Under the pieces are notes generated by a model. The model ran no database searches. It had not been told where the DNA came from and worked only from the letters and a program-made list of their open reading frames with translations. 64,000 nucleotides of DNA from Hylemonella gracilis. Its GTDB lineage: Bacteria > Pseudomonadota > Gammaproteobacteria > Burkholderiales > Burkholderiaceae_C. Below, one piece after another: positions 62,041 to 64,000 of the stretch; within the stretch, counting starts at the first letter, position 1; each line of letters starts with the position of its first letter. The translations under genes were made by a program, and so were the position numbers. Location of the stretch: NCBI RefSeq assembly GCF_004328645.1, contig NZ_CP031395.1, forward strand, positions 1-64,000, in the 5' to 3' direction.

Positions 62041-62057
62041 AATATACGTAGTATATT
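62041..62057. promoter_or_regulatory. TetR-type palindromic operator
   Basis: AATATAC-GTA-GTATATT is a perfect 7-base inverted repeat 12 bases upstream of the reductase-like gene start and is strikingly AT-rich for this genome. Its size and place fit a binding site for the TetR protein encoded second in the same operon, blocking the promoter. Confidence 0.7.
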
Positions 62058-62228
62058 ATTTGCATGAACCAGTGCCACAGCCCAATAGCCCTTTGATGGC
62101 CCTTTGATGTTTGATGGCCCTTTGATCGTTCTTGACCGTCTTTGCATGCTGCCTATGGTTTGCACCTGCCGGCCGATGCCCCGCGCCGCTACGGCACACC
62201 GCAGGCGATGCGGCATCATCGCGGCCAC

Positions 62229-62729
62229 ATGAGCAAGCCCTCCCCTCCTCCCGCGCCAGCCCGGACGCGGACGCAGACGCCGCCCGACCTGCTGCGTCGC
62301 TTGCTGCGCGCCAAGGACCGCATGGACACCGCCTCACAGGAGCCCTGGTCCGTCGCGCGGCTGGCGCGCGTCAGCGGTGTGTCCGAGACCCATTTCGCGC
62401 ACGCCTTCCGCGAGGCCTTCGGCCTGCCGCCCCATCGCTACCTGCTCACGCGCCGCATCGAACGGGCCCTGACGCTGCTGCGTGACACCGAGCTGCCGAT
62501 CACCGAGATCGGCTTCCAGACCGGCTGGGAAAGCCTGGGCAGTTTCGGCCGAGCCTTCCGCGACATCACGGGCCTGAGCCCGAGCGCGGCGCGGCTCCAG
62601 GTGCGAACCGACATGGACGCGCTGGCCATGGTGCCCGCCTGCTTTCTCAGCGCGGCGCAACGGCCCCATCTTGAAATCGCAGTTTCGGAGAAGCGCCGCC
62701 GGCAGGCCACCGGTATAAACCGCGCCTGA
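62229..62729 (+). CDS. AraC-family helix-turn-helix regulator (short, DNA-binding domain only)
   Basis: A 166-residue protein consisting mainly of an AraC-type double helix-turn-helix. RLLRAKDRMDTASQEPWSVARLARVSGVSETHFAHAFREAFGLPPHRYLLTRRIERALTLL and PITEIGFQTGWESLGSFGRAFRDITGLSPSAAR are the two motifs. There is no N-terminal cupin domain, so it may bind without a classical ligand pocket. It precedes the glyoxalase-like gene by 24 bases on the same strand and probably regulates it. The first 25 residues are Pro-rich. Confidence 0.88.
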   Translation: MSKPSPPPAPARTRTQTPPDLLRRLLRAKDRMDTASQEPWSVARLARVSGVSETHFAHAFREAFGLPPHRYLLTRRIERALTLLRDTELPITEIGFQTGWESLGSFGRAFRDITGLSPSAARLQVRTDMDALAMVPACFLSAAQRPHLEIAVSEKRRRQATGINRA

Positions 62730-62753
62730 TCACAACCAAGAAAGGAAACGGCC

Positions 62754-63161
62754 ATGAGCCCAGGTGTTGAAGTCGTCGGACTCTACGTGCGGGATCAGGA
62801 TGAAGCGCTAGCCTTCTACGTCGACCAACTCGGTTTTCGCGTCCACACGGACGCGCGCAATGGCGATTACCGCTGGCTCACGGTCCAGTTCCCCGATCAA
62901 CCGTCCTTCCAGCTCGGACTGTTCCTGCCAGGTCCGCCGGTGCACGACGCGGCAACGGCCCAGGCCCTGCAGGCCCTGGTCGCCAAAGGCGCGATGCCCC
63001 CGTTGGTGCTGACCGTGGAGAACTGCCGTGCCGCCCATGCGCGCATGCAGGCACGCGGCGTGGAATTCACGCAGGAACCGGTGGAACGCTACGGCAGCGT
63101 GGATGCGAGCTTTCGCGACCCGTCCGGCAATGGCTGGAAGCTGGTCCAGGCACGCGGATGA
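62754..63161 (+). CDS. VOC (glyoxalase/bleomycin resistance) family protein
   Basis: A 135-residue two-module beta-alpha-beta protein. VVGLYVRDQDEALAFYVDQLGFRVHTDARNGDYRWLTVQFPDQPSFQLGLF is the first module and CRAAHARMQARGVEFTQEPVERYGSVDASFRDPSGNGWKLVQ the second, where metal-ligand positions would lie. AAGGAAACGGCC precedes the ATG at 62754. AraC-VOC pairs such as this are common and of unknown substrate. Confidence 0.9.
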   Translation: MSPGVEVVGLYVRDQDEALAFYVDQLGFRVHTDARNGDYRWLTVQFPDQPSFQLGLFLPGPPVHDAATAQALQALVAKGAMPPLVLTVENCRAAHARMQARGVEFTQEPVERYGSVDASFRDPSGNGWKLVQARG

Positions 63162-63187
63162 ACAAGAGAAAAGCAAAGGAAAACGCC

Positions 63188-63406
63188 ATGAACTGGAACC
63201 ACGGCATCCGCCAATTCCACCGCTGGGTGTCCCTCATCTTCACCCTCACGGTCATCGCCAACTTTGCCGCCATGGCCCTGAACGCCGGGCAGGCGCCGAC
63301 GTGGATCGTCTACGCGCCGCTGCCGCCGCTTTTCCTGCTGCTGTTCAGCGGGCTGTACCTGTTCGTGCGGCCTTACCTGAGCCGGCGCGGCGGCCAGACG
63401 GGCTGA
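63188..63406 (+). CDS. Small two-helix membrane protein, hypothetical
   Basis: A 72-residue protein beginning MNWNHGIRQFHRWVSLIF, with two hydrophobic helices (about residues 11-31 and 42-60) and a basic end RPYLSRRGGQTG. The start at 63188 is preferred because of the AAAGGAAAAC site; an in-frame ATG at 63158 overlaps the VOC stop. The family is unknown to me, though similar short proteins follow AraC-VOC pairs. It ends 12 bases before the convergent urtE stop. Confidence 0.7.
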   Translation: MNWNHGIRQFHRWVSLIFTLTVIANFAAMALNAGQAPTWIVYAPLPPLFLLLFSGLYLFVRPYLSRRGGQTG

Positions 63407-63418
63407 GGACCAGGGTGT

Positions 63419-64000
63419 TCAGATCGCGACCAGTTTCCTGACGCCCTCGGCTTCCATATTGCCGCCCAGGCCGGCGGCGATCACGGCACCGCGTTCCATG
63501 ACCACGTAGTCATCGGCCAGTTCCTCGGCGAAGTCGTAGTACTGCTCCACGAGCAATATCGCCATGTCGCCGCGGTCGGCCAGCATGCGGATGACACGGC
63601 CGATGTCCTTGATGATGCTGGGCTGGATGCCCTCGGTGGGTTCATCGAGCACCAGCAATTTGGGCTTGGCTGCGAGCGCGCGGGCGATGGCGAGTTGCTG
63701 CTGCTGCCCGCCCGAGAGGTCACCGCCGCGCCGCCCCAACATTTGCTTGAGCACGGGAAACAGCTCGTAGAGTTCGGCAGGGATGGGCGTGCCGCCCGGC
63801 TTGCTCGCCAGCCCCATGCGCAGGTTCTCCTCCACCGTCAGCCGCATGAAAATTTCGCGGCCCTGGGGCACGAAACCAATGCCGGCGCGGGCGCGCTCGT
63901 AGGGCGTGGTTTTGTGGATGTCCCTGCCCTCGAACTCGATGCTGCCGTTCTTGATCGGCACCAGACCCATCAACGATTTCAGCAGCGTGGTCTTGCCCAC
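63419..64000 (-). CDS. urtE: Urea ABC transporter ATP-binding subunit UrtE (5' part outside window)
   Basis: The visible 193 residues begin inside Walker A (GKTTLLKSLMGLVP). They contain the Q loop GFVPQGREIFMRLTVEENLRMGL, signature LSGGQQQQLAIARALA, Walker B LLVLDEPTEGIQPSI, and ILLVEQYYDFAEELADDYVVMERGAVIAAG. The phrases PQGREIFMRLTVEENL and EGIQPSIIKDIGRVI are characteristic of UrtE within the branched-chain amino acid/urea importer class. The rest of urtABCD would lie to the right. Urease genes are not adjacent downstream. Confidence 0.9.
   Translation of the reverse strand: MGKTTLLKSLMGLVPIKNGSIEFEGRDIHKTTPYERARAGIGFVPQGREIFMRLTVEENLRMGLASKPGGTPIPAELYELFPVLKQMLGRRGGDLSGGQQQQLAIARALAAKPKLLVLDEPTEGIQPSIIKDIGRVIRMLADRGDMAILLVEQYYDFAEELADDYVVMERGAVIAAGLGGNMEAEGVRKLVAI

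Noticed and set aside
62084..62125. Three copies of a GGCCCTTTGATG-like word
   Set aside because: It is a very short local duplication with irregular spacing and no spacers or cas genes; probably slippage.

Overview
The window reads as chromosome from a high-GC betaproteobacterium, most likely Burkholderiales and probably Comamonadaceae. The reasons are codon and GC character, the rsmD / M16 peptidase pair / ftsY block, the yceI-yceI-cytochrome b561 operon, tripartite-tricarboxylate ('Bug') receptor style, phhAB, and a urea ABC transporter. No rRNA, tRNA, CRISPR array, integrase, transposase or intact mobile element was recognised. No species can be named from the sequence alone.

Layout. 0-7.5 kb: a CWC cysteine-rich protein, a chemoreceptor, then a leftward group (M16 zinc peptidase, M16 partner, rsmD, an SRPBCC protein, a PaaI-type thioesterase) divergent from ftsY. 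7.5-13.8 kb: LysR regulator, Bug receptor, gamma-glutamyltransferase, an unknown 514-residue protein and a TauE/SafE exporter. 13.8-18.6 kb: phhBA, selD, an Mpo1-like membrane protein, a lone ureD and an esterase. 18.6-21.4 kb: a lower-GC DoxX gene with a degraded neighbour, then two YceI proteins and cytochrome b561. 21.4-27.8 kb: ethanolamine permease behind a canonical sigma-54 promoter, a TetR/DUF2214 divergent pair, eutBC and a DHH phosphoesterase. 27.8-33 kb: a 2-aminoethylphosphonate-type ABC transporter with an FAD amine oxidase. 33.3-41.7 kb: kdpABC, a PTS IIA(Ntr)-like gene and kdpDE. 42-49 kb: EamA transporter, DUF4198 and EF-hand proteins, a Fur-box TonB haem receptor, phnX and benE. 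49-55.8 kb: a filamentous-haemagglutinin-type exoprotein whose leader carries a class I cyclic-di-GMP riboswitch. 55.8-60.8 kb: a DrrAB-type ABC exporter and a glucosylglycerol synthesis pair. 60.9-64 kb: TetR with a RibD_C reductase and a palindromic operator, a short AraC-type regulator, a glyoxalase-like protein, a small membrane protein and the 3' part of urtE.

Themes. Nitrogen and phosphorus scavenging (ethanolamine, 2-aminoethylphosphonate, urea, phenylalanine), potassium and osmotic homeostasis (Kdp, glucosylglycerol) and surface adhesion under second-messenger control. The strongest unusual signals are the c-di-GMP riboswitch ahead of the adhesin, the PTS IIA gene inside the kdp operon, the sigma-54 ethanolamine permease promoter and the phosphonate genes split over two loci.

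Caution. About a dozen genes, mostly in the first 15 kb and including the normally essential ftsY, are broken by one-base indels, usually in G or C runs. Sequencing error is the likeliest cause, so these are annotated as single genes with the break noted.
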